Source: Nemertoderma westbladi (lineage: Eukaryota; Xenacoelomorpha; Nemertodermatida; Nemertodermatidae). From it: DNA of 64,000 nt. Of this stretch, positions 9,524 to 21,063 are shown in pieces (the stretch's first letter is position 1; each line of letters starts with the position of its first letter). Location of the stretch: contig JAUCBJ010005376.1 in NCBI GenBank assembly GCA_032718475.1, forward strand, positions 1 through 64,000. Direction: 5' to 3'. A program made the position numbers and the translations under genes. The notes under the pieces are model-generated. The model was not told the DNA's origin. It saw only the letters and a list, made by a program, of their open reading frames with translations, and made no database searches.

Positions 9524-10708
9524 ACTACTACTACTAGTATCGGCATGCTGCATTGCAGCTGCATTTTTAAGAATGCTGTGCCGGCTTGTCGACAAAATTG
9601 CGCCGCCACAACTCCCTATCACCCATGACATTTGCTAGATCATCCGCATCTTCAAGACCAGTGTCCTTTAAGATGCGTCTCAAGAAAGTCATGGGCTGTC
9701 CACCATGCTTATTCACTCCATGAGGCTGCCAAAGTACAAGATTATGCACTGGCTGGTCCTCACGGCGAAAGCAATGTCCTGCAAAGTGGAGGCGATTTTG
9801 TTCTAGTGTCAAGCTTGGGGGAACCAATGAGACACCTCCAATGTTATATAGTGTCTGGTTGGAGATGTGTGCATTGTACTTGACACAATGAACCCGGCGT
9901 AGCATTCTTGTGAATGTGCCATCCAGAGATTTGGTATCCTCAGCAGTTAGAGCCCAGCATGGACTCCCATAGAGGAGTACTGGAGCTACTGCTGCTCTAA
10001 ATAATCGGACCTTAAGTTTCCGATTAATTCTCGGTGACTTCCAAATCCTGGAAAGCCTATTCAAGGCTGCCCATGCCTTTCCCTTACGTATTCGAAGGTC
10101 CTCACCTGACTTCCGGATCCATGATCCCAGGTAACAGAAGTCGTCCACATGCTCAAGCATACCATCTTTTGAGCTTATGCTCATCCGATCAGAGACTTGC
10201 TGAGGACTTTCAAAGTTAACTGTCAAAATGTTGGTCTTTCTGGAGTTAATAAAAAGACCAACACTAGAAGCAGCATGTTCTAATGAGCTGAGGAGCCGTT
10301 GGGCTCCCTCTAGTGATCAGTTATCATATCGGGTCTAGATCAGTTAGGTACTTGGCAGGATTTCCTCGACTTCTGGAGCCAGTAGTTGGAGTTATCATCA
10401 CCCCATCATCATTATGATGATCTAAGGACATGCGTAGAACATAGTCAACCACAATTATGAACAAGAATGGTGCAAGTGTGTCTCCCTGGAGGACGCCCCA
10501 TAACACTTCAAATGGTTCTGTGTCACCATCAACAGTAGACACAAATGTTGTCGAACCATCGTATACTGATCTGATTGCTGCAATAATTTCATCAGGAATC
10601 CCATATAATGAAAGTATGCTGAACATACGTGAGCGAGGGACTGAATCAAAGGCCTTGAAGAAGTCAACAAAGATAACAGCCAGATGCCTGTCTTTCTTTT
10701 TAGATAAC
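9524..10708 (-). pseudogene. LINE reverse transcriptase copy with damaged active site
   Basis: A minus-strand copy of the LINE's RT C-terminal half. The 3' end (plus-strand 9524) carries the CTACTACTACTAG tail and the coding region runs from about 10708 down to 9567. The conserved C-terminus (LYGSPCWALTAEDTKSL ... DKPAQHS) is open. The segment that should encode the catalytic FADD motif has been replaced near 10315-10340 by unrelated bases with stops. The copy ends abruptly at 10708 inside RT, where non-LINE sequence begins. It shares its insertion point with the LINE after F-box copy 3, so both derive from one insertion that predates the duplication of the block. Confidence 0.88.
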
Positions 10709-11183
10709 CCACCTCGCGATGGACGAACCTATTACAGTGGCCATCCCATTGCGTCGGAGAAGGCTGCCAGCCGTTAAACCTCCGGCCCCCCTTTCATCCA
10801 CTCCCTACACAGACTCTCCCAACCCACAAGAAACTATATCAAGACCCAATACAGACGAAGTGGGCAGGCCATCAGACATCCGAATTAGTTTTATTATTTC
10901 AGGTTCTGGGGGAGCTGTGTATCTGCTATACAAAGGTCATCGAACCTGAAAGAGTGAAACTGATAGTTTTGGGGCACAAGCTCAGTTAGCCGTTATGATT
11001 ATAAAATATCAATTATACGTGGAGATATACTCCACCTAGTACACGCTACAAAGTGCAACATAAATCATGGTGTCAATTAGTCTTCCCTTCGCCCCCTTGT
11101 CATCCTGGGTTAGCACATTGAATATATCCTCCCTCTCGTGAAGAAAAGCAATAATTATTGTGTATTAAAATATGGCTGTATGT
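10709..11183. other. Unassigned sequence after the truncated LINE
   Basis: GC content rises briefly. A 76-codon frame starts at ATG 10719 on the plus strand (MDEPITVAIPLRRRRLPAVK onward, Pro- and Arg-rich) and ends at 10949. I recognise no domain, and the frame starts at the LINE breakpoint, so it could be chance or a scrap of an unknown element. The rest is AT-rich. Confidence 0.4.
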
Positions 11184-11812
11184 CGGGATAATACCGACCT
11201 ATACCGAGCTATAACAAGATAATATGATTCTATACCGAGCAAAATAAGAGATAATACTGAGGTGTATCGACTTATACTGAGCTATAAAAATAATAATAAA
11301 TATGCCTGAATAAATATAACGACAATGATAAATATTTCGTCTCATACGATCTCGTTGAACTGGACGCAATAAAAGTTCATCCCTCTCCCTCCAGGGAAAA
11401 TTCGACGCAAATAAATGCTGATTACTCTAAAAAATAAAACTGTAACCTGTTCTATTGTGTTAAGTTTATTGTTTGGTTAAAATAACGTGCCACTGTAACC
11501 TGCTCCTTTCCATAAATTCTCAATGTAACATACATTGAGGCGGGATATTAATTCGCTAAGATTGGATTTGCGTCCAGTCTATGGTGAAAAATTTAAGAAA
11601 ATCGTTTTAAATTTGATCACTCACTTCACTCATTGAAATTTGAAATCTAAAATGAAATGAATAGAATAGTTACTTACTTATAAAATTAGCACGGTATAGC
11701 TATGCATTATTTTTATAGCTCAGTATAGGTCGATACACCTCTGTATTATCTCATATTTTGCTCGTATAGATTGATATTATCTTGTTATAGCTCGGTATAG
11801 TTCGGTATTGCA
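11184..11812. mobile_element. MITE with inverted arms of about 113 bp
   Basis: The left arm (11184-11300, with ATAATACCGACCTATACCG and CGAGCTATAACAAGATAATA) is matched by its imperfect reverse complement at 11700-11812 (TATTATCTTGTTATAGCTCG). The central spacer of about 400 bp is AT-rich and non-coding. Long imperfect arms and lack of coding fit a foldback-type MITE. No clear target duplication was seen. Confidence 0.65.
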
Positions 11813-11827
11813 TTCTATAATCTTCTC

Positions 11828-11912
11828 ATAGCTCATTCTAGGTGATTCTTAGGTCATTCTAGCTCATTCTAGATCATTCTAGTTCATTCTAGATCATTCT
11901 AGCTCATTCTTC
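11828..11912. repeat. Tandem 10-bp repeat (CATTCTAGAT-like)
   Basis: Short repeat of units such as AGATCATTCT, AGCTCATTCT and AGTTCATTCT, seven to eight times in a row, just outside the MITE at 11184-11812. No coding or regulatory role is evident. Confidence 0.8.
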
Positions 11913-13008
11913 TTTTTAGCATGTACACAAAAATAGAGGCATATCAGAGATTTCATTGAAAGCATTTTATGGTGTATACATACACTGTACTGTATATTTG
12001 GTCTATTAAACATACAGTATTGTCTTATTTTAGTACTGAACCGATTGGAATATATAGCAGAGATGGACACGGGCCGGGCCGGGCTTGGGACGATTTCCAA
12101 ATATTGGAAAGCGCGCTATTGTTGAATAATTAATTATATTATCTAGTTAACAAAACACAATAATATTAAAATATTTATTCTTATATTGTTACTTTTTCAC
12201 TCGAATAAACACCAAAATCGGGAGAAAAAATTTCACTCATTGGGTAACCCATTGGGTTGCATTGATTTTATTTTTTTTCCCGGCGAAAAAAGTAAATTAA
12301 AATACTTTTGGTGGAATTTCTTAAATTTAATTACATATATTTAAAGAGCATCGACGTAGTAAAGGTTTGCAAGTAATTTGAGCAAATTCCAATGACACAC
12401 TCGCAAGTTATTGCAACTTTAGTGTCTGCAAGACGAACTCCAAATCGAAACTCAATATCCAAATATATTGGTTTAGGTAGTTAACCCTTTTAGTACTATG
12501 TCCCACCTGTTGTACCATAACCACCTGCGCTATGTCCCAACTGTTGTACCATGGCATCTCACTTGATAAGCAGGCCATCCACCACCCAACAGCGCCTTAG
12601 AAAGTGTTCCAATTCACTATTCAGTGCCTTAGGACAATAATTTTTGAAATTTTTTTGCAGCCATTTGATTGGCTAATGGGTTTACCTTGCCTTCTATGGA
12701 GATTCAAATCTGGGCCTTTTACTTCCAACTTTGCTGCCTTTGTTGAGGCAGGGCGAATTGGTTGTAGGTAGATTGTTGACTACTATCCATTATACATTAC
12801 GGGGTACCGTGCCCTAAACCCTGGAGTGGTTTGTTATCTCGTTTGTGATTGGATAACACATCATAATATTATCCTGTAGGTGACTAAAGCTACTACGTTC
12901 CATCCATCCATTTGTTAGTAATTGTATATTCAGTCAGTCATTTGTGAATCAATTTACGGCACTGCTGCACTTATGTGTATGACGTATGCTGTTTTTTATT
13001 AGGCCTAT

Positions 13009-13019
13009 AATATATATAT

Positions 13020-13052
<33 letters not shown>

Positions 13053-13054
13053 TA
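13009..13054. repeat. TA dinucleotide microsatellite
   Basis: Two runs of TA repeats separated by an AAT step. This is length-variable DNA of no further evident function inside the piggyBac element. Confidence 0.9.
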
Positions 13055-13354
13055 TCATATAAATTTATAATAATTATTTATTACCGGTATAGGCCTATAT
13101 CAATTAATTATTATTATTATTATTACCGGTACGTAGTGCGTAGTGAATTAGAATTACGGTAGAATTTATTCTCATAATATATACTGTAATAGGCCTAGTG
13201 AAATTAAGTGTAGCCTATTACCGGCAGCCTACTTGTGCCATTTGGAATATACTGATATATACTATTTATTATATTATATAATACGATTATCTGATTATAT
13301 TAATTATTAGGGCCTATATTGAGTGACTGTACGTCTAACAGTCTAACAGTGGCC

Positions 13355-14039
13355 ATGGCAGACAGACCTGAAAGAGATCGCCATCCTGTTAATTACTATG
13401 GTTTTACTCTAAGTAATGAGAGCGACGATGAAGTCGATGATTATGTTGATGGTAGTGGAGAAAGTGGTGACGATGTGACGGGAATGGAAAGTGGGGATAA
13501 CCAGGGTGATGCAGCTAGTAGTTCAAGTGAGGGTTCTGTTGATGATTCCGACGACTCATCAGACAGCAGCTCTCGTTATGCAATTGCACCTCTACCAGGT
13601 GACGGGTGGGATGTTGTCACTGAAGCCAGTGACGTTAGTTTTAGTGTCCAATTCGATTTTAGTGGAACACTTTTTCGCTCGGTTGTGTGTAAATGCATTT
13701 ATTATGTATAAACTAGAAAAAAACAAGAATGCTCACATGGTGGATGCTATGAAGGAGGCAATTAAATGGCTCACTCAGATTGTTGTGGAGACTCCACGCA
13801 AGCGGAAGAAATGTACGTATCAGGATTCACTGCCTTCAACGTCATCTTCTCCTGCTCCACCAATTGTGGTTCACTGTATTGCGGAGATTCCACCAACTGC
13901 TACCGACGCAAAGCCCCGTAACCGTTGCCGCGAGTGTTACTCTAAGGGTATCCAAAAAAAGACCCGGTTTTATTGCCCTCAATGCCCCATTACACCGGCA
14001 TTGTGCATGGCATGTTCAAAAAGTTACCACACAGCGTAA
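13355..14039 (+). pseudogene. piggyBac transposase remnant lacking the DDD core
   Basis: From ATG 13355 the first frame gives an acidic, Ser/Asp-rich N-terminus (SNESDDEVDDYVDGSGESGD onward), typical of the disordered start of piggyBac transposases. Near 13670-13690 it joins, in a shifted frame, a segment matching the family's end: VNAFIMYKLEKN, a basic stretch, then a Cys-rich domain (CRECYSKGI ... CPQCPITPALCMACSKSYH) that in piggyBac binds the terminal repeats. The roughly 350-450 residues between, with the three catalytic aspartates, are absent. The C-terminal frame alone (about 13700-14039) could still give a DNA-binding fragment. This is an internal deletion derivative; whether anything is expressed is unknown. 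Confidence 0.8.
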
Positions 14040-14195
14040 TTTCAACATACAAACTTTACTCTGAATCACCATAATATTTCTAAATATTTTATGCACTTAT
14101 ATTCACTTGGTATACAGTATACCGGTATTTGTTATATTGTAATGGCATTTTCATTTTTTTATAAATATAGCTGTACTTTTTATAAAATAAACTGG

Positions 14196-14785
14196 ACAAA
14201 TGTTGAATTCTACGTCATTCAATGGCCCATCAGAGCTGTTAGAAATTTATTAGGAATTCGTAATAAGAAACTGATCGGATTCTAACATATTTTGTCAGAC
14301 AAACAAAAACATGACAGACAGACAGACAATATCAGAAGAACGGCTAATTGAATTAAGAAACTATTGTCAGATTCGAATTCCTCGACTTCGATTACCCAAA
14401 AAAGTGAATCTGTTTCACTTCAAACACAATCCCAATATTTGACGAACAGACAGACAGACAGACAGACAATATTGGCTGAACGGATAAATAATTTAATAAT
14501 CTGAACCAATGTTTGAATTCTACGTCATTCAGTGCCACTTGGGAGCTGTTAGATGTTTCTTAAGAATTCGTAATAACAAACTGATTAGATAGTAATATTT
14601 TGACAGACAGACATAATAACATGACAGACAGACAGACAATATCAGAAGAACGGCTAATCGAATGAATAAGTTATTGTTAGATTCGAATTCCACGGCATTG
14701 ATTACCCAAAAGGAGATTCAGATTTCAGTTGAAACACAATTTTTCTATTTGACAGACAGACAGACAGACAGACAACAGACACATA
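14196..14785. repeat. Tandem duplication of about 311 bp with (GACA)n tracts
   Basis: Two diverged copies of one unit lie head to tail. TTGAATTCTACGTCATTCA occurs at about 14202 and 14513, and ACAGACAATATCAGAAGAAC occurs near 14322 and 14633. Each unit carries two GACA tracts. It lies in the 3' non-coding part of the piggyBac element. Confidence 0.8.
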
Positions 14786-15270
14786 AGGAAGGATAGGCTG
14801 TACAGAAAAACAGACTTCGGAAATGAAATCTACGGTAAAAACAACCTCATAATTGGGGAAACATAGATTATTTTGAAAGGAAGCAAGCCTGTGACATTTG
14901 TTGAAGTTTAAGAAATATTTTTATAATTTCATAAAATATATTCAGGTTCTGGAGGTACAAGATATTTTCCAATTCAGTACTAAAAGGGTTAAGCGGCTCT
15001 CTAGTTACGTAATAAATATTCGAGAACACTAAATTACAGTATTGTAACATTGAGTAAGGCAAAATCGAGAGTTGAATGTAAAATAATTTGAATCGCAGCA
15101 GTAACTATGGAAGCAATATAGTAAAATACTGCAGTTCAATTTATTTTGTAACACTACTGTACTGTAGTATTTCGCTCTATATTTTATTGAATTTAGCAAC
15201 AAACCAATTTACCAATTTAGTACCAATTTAAAGAATAAAGAAAGTACCAATTTAAGAATAAAATTACGTA

Positions 15271-15374
15271 TTACATGGGAAAAAAATACGTAGAACATTT
15301 TTTTTCAATATTCTTTCGACCCTTTATTAACCTTTATTTATAATGAAAAAAAGTTCTACTTTTTTCCCATGTAA
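15271..15374. mobile_element. Small foldback repeat (TTACATGGGAAAA termini)
   Basis: A 104-bp near-palindrome starting TTACATGGGAAAAAAATACG and ending in the complement. The same unit with its right-hand flank (to about 15510) recurs at 23364-23625. The shared flank means the duplicated unit is longer than the hairpin alone. Confidence 0.75.
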
Positions 15375-15509
15375 TAAATAATTATTGTTACACTACTTTT
15401 TCACCAAATGAAATTAAATATCTATATTTATTTTCCTGTAACTAAGGTTGTTTCCTGATTTATTATTGTCTTTGTTTATCTTTATAATGAACCATAATGA
15501 ACAACTATA

Positions 15510-16268
15510 TCTTATACTATATACTTATCTTTAAAATGAATAACTGCGGTGTAACTGGTGTAATATCGCTGGAGACACTTTTTTTAAACGCTTGTGGCTA
15601 AAGATTGAAAGCAAAAATAAAAATTCTGGCTCACCCAGTCAGTGGTCGGGAGGTGAAACTATCTCTGTTTCAAATTTCATGCAATCTCATTAAGATTTGT
15701 AGAAAAATTAGGGGGGGGGGGGGCGTATCACTGAATTACGACACTATATTCTGGGACATGGTGTATAGTATATATAATATACCAGTATAATACCATTTTT
15801 TCCTAAAATTATACTCTTTTCTTAGAAATTGCTCTGATACGGGATTCTAGAAAATATATGTTGCAGTATATTCATATAATTTTATGTATTATCCTATGGT
15901 ACAGCAATATACCAAACTTGCTACGGTTTCTTTCACATTGTACTATGGCTATATATTTCACATTAAGCAAAATGACCATCTCAATAAGATTGACAGATTG
16001 GCACTTTAAATTCTACTCCAGTAATCGTAAGATCTTTTCGTTGTTAACCATCTTATTAATTTCATTACTGGTGGGGGGGGGGGGGGGGGGGGGGGCACAC
16101 TAGTGTAACCCGTGTCACCATAATTCTGCCTTTGTATACCTGTTTTAGCTATTGATTTATGTTCTGGAACATATTTCAGAATTCCGAAATGAAATATTGT
16201 ATGTATATAGTATATATATATACCGGTACTAGTCGGCTAGTACTGTATATATATATAGTTACTGTAGT
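15510..16268. other. Diverged F-box 5' flank fragment and G-run sequence, no gene
   Basis: At 15585-15790 the sequence aligns, with many changes, to the F-box 5' flank (CAATCTCATTAAGATTTGTAG and the following acatggtgta segment), but no F-box gene follows. G-runs occur at 15710-15723 and 16073-16095. Frames crossing them are short, low-complexity and unconvincing. Confidence 0.55.
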
Positions 16269-17232
16269 AGGGCACTACTATGATATTTGTACCCACTTTT
16301 TAAACAATTTTTTTCATATGAAAATGGCTTTTATCATGAGGGTTTTTGTTCTAGAACAAATATTTAACTTTCTGCCAGTACGATGGTAGCTAGTAATTTT
16401 AATTTTGTGTTAGCTAGTAGGGCCTACTATTTATTAGCTAGTAATTGTAAGGATATACTGGTAATTTCATTCTCAATTATATTTGCCTGGAATAATTTAT
16501 GAGTCATGGTAGCTAGTAATTTTTAATTGATAGTCAAAGTAGCTAGTAATTATTCACTAGCTAGTTTTTAATATTTTATACAAAATATAGGCAGATGTCA
16601 AAGTAGAGTTTTTACTAATTTTACTTATTTAGGCCTATTTTACTTATTACTAGATTTATTTATCTTATTTATTAATTGCGAGAATATATTGATGATATGG
16701 AAATTGTCTAAATAAAAGGGGCACTACAAAATTTCTTTGGTAATTTTAAGATCACTAGCTACCTTTAAAAACACTACCGGTAGCTACCATAATAAAAAAT
16801 AATAGCTAACCTCTCCCAGAAGGTGAAAAAATTTATGTTCTAGAATAAAAAACCATCTTGATAATATCCATTAACATGGTCCAAAATGTTATTTTGTAAT
16901 TTTAAGATCACTAGCTACCTTTAAAAACACTATCTACCTTAATAAAAAATAATAGGTAACCTCTCTCAGAAGGTAGAATTTATGTTCTAGAACGAAAAAC
17001 ATCATGATAATATCCAATAACATGATCACAAATTAGGTACCAAAAATTTGGTTTTGTAATTTTAAAAACAGTAGCTACCTAAAAGAAATCACTAGCTACC
17101 ATAAAAACCCAATAGCTAACGTCTAACAGAAGATGACATTAATGTTCTAAAACAAAAAACCTCAAGATAATAGCCATTAACATTGTAAAATAAATGGTCA
17201 AAAAGTGGGTAGCCATACCATAGTAGTGCCCA
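16269..17232. mobile_element. MITE with GGGCACTACTATG termini
   Basis: The left end reads GGGCACTACTATGATATTTG and the right end is its imperfect complement, giving inverted repeats of about 32 bp that both continue into CCCACTTTTT. The interior is AT-rich, has internal repeats (CTCTCNCAGAAGGT and ATCACTAGCTACCT units) and encodes nothing. It directly abuts the F-box copy 2 block. The target duplication is unclear. Confidence 0.65.
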
Positions 17233-18550
17233 CTAGAAAAAACACTGGCTTCAAATAAAACACTAGCTAGTCAGATGAAAGACCAATCTACTGTATCACA
17301 TAACAAAACAACTTTAAATAATAATAATGTAATGGGAGATTGGGAAACGACCAAAAATCTAAATTTTGCTAAATTATTTACAATAGATTCTTGGAAAAAC
17401 ACTAGCTAGCTATAAACAACAAAAAATAATATTAAAAATACAATTTATTTTTTATGTCTTAATTCAGTGCAACCCCACCCCCCTCTGAATCTTAATGAAA
17501 TCGAGTGGAATATTATCATTCGAAAGTGGCCAGTTTTAGCATTGTCTCGAGGTCTATTTAACTGCTAAACAATCTAATGCAGAACACTCTAAAAAAGAAT
17601 GTAATAAATAGATAGTAATTAAATAGACTCAATAAAACACATTTCAAACTCTTATAGTTAAGGATTATAAGCGAAAATAAATATTTTGAAGCATCCCAGT
17701 ATGGATGAGGGAGGAAAAACAATATCTATTTCAAATTTCATTCAATCTCATTAAGATTTGTAGAATAAGAATTGTGGCCAAGTCACTAAATTAAGACACA
17801 ATCCAGGAGATGGTGTAGGTACACACTAATGAAGTGTAACTGGCATTTACCCAAAAATAGCTATTAAAATAAGTTATTTCAAAATTATATTATTTACTAT
17901 TAAATTAATCATAAAAAATTGGTCTTGAAGACTTTTATTATAAAATCCTTCAAATATATGAGAAATTATTTAAAGAACGTGTGCCTACTAAATTTAGTAG
18001 GTAGAATGCAGCTTTCATGGTCGTATATATAGTAGGTCATGAATGTACCTTTTGCTTTTTTACAGACTCACATACATTCTGACATTGTCTTTCTAGTTCT
18101 TTCTACTTTCTTTCATCTTCGTTTAAAATACTAGCTACTAGTGTATGTAAATCACTAGCTAAACCATTAAAAATAATAGCTAGTAATAACATATATGAAA
18201 CACTGCCTAATAATAGCTAGAAATATTGGAAATGGGGAAGAATGCGGAAATCTTCTCTATTACTTTCTATACTAGAAAGTAGTGATATGTTTATCACATA
18301 TAGAAGAGACCTACACCCACAATTTTATGGTTCCTTTACGTATTCTTAAAACATTTTTCACAATTATTAACAACGATTGGTAACTATTATAATATCACAA
18401 CTATGTAACTATTATACTATTATACCTATGTGATATACAGTAGCATAACAGTTTCGTAACCTATGAATATGTTGATTACTTTTAAGTAATTACTCTCATT
18501 ATCCAAAAGCTTATAGATAATGTACCGGTACTCTTCCAGTGAGAGCGACG
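17233..18550 (+). other. Repeated 5' flank of F-box copy 2
   Basis: Homologous to the flanks of copies 1 and 3 over nearly its whole length, with more substitutions. It holds no other gene. A 60-base stretch near 17468-17560 that is absent from copy 1 is the main difference noticed. Confidence 0.65.
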
Positions 18551-19760
18551 ATGAACAATAGAGAGCGATACCACTCCAGCGATGAAAGCGAAGGGTCTGA
18601 TTGGCAATGGCTCCTCCCGAAAGAACTACTTCTCCATTTGTTCAGGTTCCTACCAGAACGCGACCGTTTGTCCGCTGGCGAAACCTGTCGTCGATGGAAT
18701 GAGATCCAGAGAGATGCAAGTCTTTGGAGAAGGAGAAGTATTACCATCCATGGCGAACAATGTAATGAGATAGAAGTATTACGGCAATACGGACGCCATA
18801 TGAAAAATGTTTCAATATATCTTGGCGGTTTCATATTTCGGCAACAAGTTATAACCCACCTCATACAATCAATGACACATCTCACGGAATCACAACTAAC
18901 AGAATTCACTTTATGCAGAAGATATTTTGACATAAAACCTAACAGCATCATGTTCTATCAGCGTCTGAATGAATTTATGGATTCACAGAAAGTTCTAGAA
19001 AAACTAACTTTAAATGATATCGGTATAAAACCTCTAAGTGAAACCGACCGACTCATAAGGAGTTGTTCTAGGGAAGTTGACAAATTTGAGTATAACCTAC
19101 AATTACCTGAATCGGGATGTTTTACAGAGAATTCTCACTCACTGTCCTTGTCTCATTCTCATAAGATTGATGCTGCACATAGATGCACGAGAATCAGCTG
19201 ATATTGAACCTCTCGCCTATGATAGCAACAGCAGCCCATGGAGAATGGCCAACCCCAAGCTCTCAGTTCATATGGATTTGAATTTCATCAGGACAGTTGA
19301 CTTCCAATCGGTTATTCGATTGATAAAAGGGCGCCCTCCTCTGTCAATGTTGAGTTTGGTGGCTAGAATGGAAACAGTCGAGGATGTATCGAATCTATTG
19401 CAATATCTGCGCTATAGTTTCTGGAACTGTCTAGAAGATTTGAAATTGTGGTGCTGGGGGAGACAGATTGGAGAAGCAATCAGAGCAGACTTCGTTTCTC
19501 TGGTCAGAGATTGTAGGAAGTTAAGAAGCATAGTAGTTATTGGACCAATAAGAAGCCCTTTACAAATACAAGTTATATCGGATATTTGCGATCTTAAGTT
19601 TAATAAACAATGTATCCCCGAACTAAAGAAGTGCCGCATCGATTTCGAAGTTACAGATAATGGATTTGCATTAGGTGTACAAACTGCTCAGTGGAAGGAC
19701 AAGATCAAAGTGATTGATCACGTGAGGTACAGTACAGTTATGGTGATAATTAATATTTAA
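18551..19760 (+). pseudogene. F-box protein pseudogene, copy 2
   Basis: This matches copies 1 and 3 from the start through the F-box (LLPKELLLHLFRFLPERDR). After the codons for ETDRLIRS, about 120 bases present in the other copies are missing, at about 19062-19072, and the frame shifts. The first frame ends at 19201. The original frame resumes from about 19077 (YNYLNRDVLQRILTHC) and runs to the normal end at 19760. Like copy 1 it lacks the upstream start used in copy 3. It is more diverged than copies 1 and 3 are from each other. A truncated protein keeping the F-box but losing much of the substrate-side region is conceivable, but the two-frame structure points to decay. Confidence 0.85.
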
Positions 19761-21063
19761 TGATGGATTTGTTCTAAGAAGGTTAAGAAGCTGGGAGGAG
19801 TTGAAAGTAGCTTGTCTTTGGATAACTAAAATTCGACATTATATAATAACATACAAACATATTTGAGATCGTTGAGGGTTCAAATATTACTAAAATTTAT
19901 TTAAAGTAATAATATGTACCAAAATTATCCTTTTAAGTTTTGTACCTTTGTATTGGTGATTCCAAATCTAAAAACAGTTTTTCCATATCTTGTTTCGTTC
20001 ACGAGATATCATGTGTGAAGTACAGGTAGTCTATAATGTCGCGATATAAATATAAATCGCAAAATTGTATTTTCCAGTGAGTTATTTTATCGCAATGAGC
20101 ATGTCTTGTTAGTGGATCCATTCTGCTAAGGATTTCTAACCCACAAAGTGTGGGGGGCCGATTTACCAAGTTGGCCATCAAGGTATCAAATAGGGCATAC
20201 CAGCAAAGGTATGATGCAATAGGGATAGCCGGGCAGTGGACCAACAATGTACCAGATTGGGCAGAGAGAGGCTAGCAGAGGCCAAATTGAGGCAGGTTTA
20301 TGGCGTGATAAGGTAGCCTATAGGAGGGCTGCATGTGGCATCTTAGATGGTATCAATCACAGGCCACTGAAACGTGCTAGGCTAGCATATAGGCAATGTA
20401 CTTCCCCTTTTATGTTAATGGTCACATGTATTGGGCAATCAGTTGGCAGTTATTCAGTGTCGTAGAGGTGAAATAGTTGTCCTCTGCTATGCTGTGCTAT
20501 CATCACTAGTCGCTCGCGCAACCCTCTTATTGGATTTCTAGAGCTTTATCGTTATATATTCCTAAATTTAATACCTTTACATTTATTTAATATGTATCCA
20601 TGGAAATCTAAAATATTAACATTCGGGAAATAGTAGATTTGTAATGGACATTTGTGCGTGTTGTGGCATTAAATGTGTTAGTTTGCATAATAGTACAAAT
20701 AACAGCTATTCTCTGTGTGTTTACTGTGTAGCGAACCGAAACCCTATTGCAGACTAATCTCAGTTGCACTACAACAGTCGATATAACCCCAACGAATAGC
20801 CCTTGGAAAGAATGGCCTCGATCTTTTCCTTCATGTTAGTCGATTTGTCTTCCACCCGTTCTTCCACATCTGTTGGATAGGGAATAGGCATAGCGGCGCT
20901 AACGCAGTCAGGGGCAGCTCGGGTCCATGTTGGGCTGGGGATAGGGACGGGCGGCTTGACATTGCCGGCCCTATACAAACTCAAGTTATTACAACGATTA
21001 TATTGACTCATTGGTTCACTTCTGTTGAAATATTTGTATATTTGCCTATTATTGATAACAATT
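19761..21063. other. 3' flank of F-box copy 2 and intergenic sequence
   Basis: 19761-20195 is the repeated 3' flank, here without the LINE seen after copies 1 and 3. 20247-20465 holds a 72-codon plus-strand frame (start MYQIGQREASRGQIEAGLWR) with no domain I recognise. 20470-21063 has no recognised gene. Confidence 0.5.

Larger units (their letters stand above)
12485..14988 (+). mobile_element. piggyBac element, internally deleted
   Basis: The element is flanked by TTAA on both sides (12481-12484 and 14989-14992) and begins CCCTTTTAGTACT with the exact complement at its right end. TTAA targets and CCCTTT-type termini define piggyBac. It is 2504 bp long. Inside is a transposase remnant on the plus strand (13355-14039) with N-terminal and C-terminal domains but no catalytic core, followed by a partly duplicated 3' region rich in GACA units. 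It would need a transposase from elsewhere to move. Confidence 0.88.

Noticed and set aside
10034-10219. Plus-strand frames opposite the LINE copies (also 1001-1186 minus and 55363-55548)
   Set aside because: They recur only because the LINE is repeated and lie antisense to a real RT frame.
15858-16103. Possible small membrane protein on the plus strand
   Set aside because: Low-complexity, ends in a G-homopolymer-coded glycine run, and no relatives elsewhere in the window.
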